From Anaerolineaceae bacterium UBA5311 (lineage in GTDB: Bacteria; Chloroflexota; Anaerolineae; Anaerolineales; Anaerolineaceae): a stretch of 20,704 bases of DNA. The notes beneath the pieces were generated by a model. The model saw only the letters and a program-made list of their open reading frames with translations. It had not been told where the DNA came from and searched no databases. Where the stretch lies: positions 21,014 to 41,717 of the forward strand of contig DHRN01000017.1 in assembly GCA_002411175.1 (NCBI GenBank), given 5' to 3'. How positions within the stretch are numbered: the first letter of the stretch is position 1; every line of letters starts with the position of its first letter. This document shows, piece after piece, positions 20,684 through 20,704 of this stretch. A program made the position numbers and the translations under genes.

Positions 20684-20704
20684 GGGACGAGCCACGTTCC
20701 CTAC
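20684..20704 (-). repeat. Inverted copy of the 43-bp repeat core at the window edge
   Basis: The last 21 bases are the exact reverse complement of the core in the units at 9968 and 10011 (GTAGGGAACGTGGCTCGTCC plus C at the third unit). The repeat runs off the window, so its full extent is unknown. Confidence 0.85.

Noticed and set aside
20624..20704. Plus-strand frame beginning MTSNSHYGKM and running off the window
   Set aside because: An AGGTGG precedes the ATG, but the frame runs straight into the dispersed repeat, which is non-coding elsewhere; 27 codons are too few to judge.

Overview
The window looks like chromosomal DNA from a bacterium of the Chloroflexota, most likely class Anaerolineae. 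The evidence is indirect. Four proteins carry long Thr/Pro linkers (TPTPT type), two of them lipoproteins. There is an FHA-winged-helix regulator beside a small Ser/Thr kinase, and intergenic hairpin repeats, a combination often met in that group. No rRNA or other firm taxonomic marker is present, so the assignment is an inference. I see no complete mobile element, CRISPR array or phage gene.

Layout, left to right. Positions 149-4484 (+) hold a RocA-like aldehyde dehydrogenase ending in a clear terminator, a small two-helix membrane protein, a D-2-hydroxyacid dehydrogenase and, 6 bases later, the recombination ATPase RarA/MgsA. Positions 4476-5684 (-) hold an AAA_14/DUF4143 ATPase that overlaps the end of rarA by 9 bases; its promoter is embedded in three CAGG/CCTG repeats that look like an operator. 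Positions 5909-6892 (-) hold an aldo/keto reductase. It is divergent from 7112-7978 (+), a membrane protein with a Thr/Pro linker, which is followed by recJ (8041-9765). A 533-base gene-poor stretch follows recJ. It contains a relic of the 3' end of a second acyltransferase gene, about three 43-bp tandem repeats and two long inverted repeats. Next are a PlsC-like acyltransferase (10299-11405, -), a tRNA-Glu(CTC) gene (-) and an FHA-winged-helix regulator (-), with a membrane Ser/Thr kinase divergent from it (12325-13320, +). Positions 13327-16889 (-) form a two-gene operon of a glycerophosphodiester phosphodiesterase and a large membrane-anchored GH3-like protein. Divergent from it, across a palindromic promoter region, is an ATP-cone/uridine-kinase-type protein (16954-18294, +). 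The right end carries two paralogous lipoproteins that share a six-cysteine module (18608-19798, -), a TetR-family regulator (19870-20517, -) and, at the last bases, another copy of the 43-bp repeat core in inverted orientation.

Functionally this is a mixture of housekeeping genes (RarA, RecJ, tRNA-Glu, PlsC-like) and envelope or signalling genes. The kinase and the FHA regulator are the best candidates for a working pair. Three genes (7112, 8041 and 16889) have a TATAAT-like -10 only 7-9 bases before the start codon and no Shine-Dalgarno sequence, which suggests leaderless mRNAs. Other genes use ordinary GGAGG-type sites.
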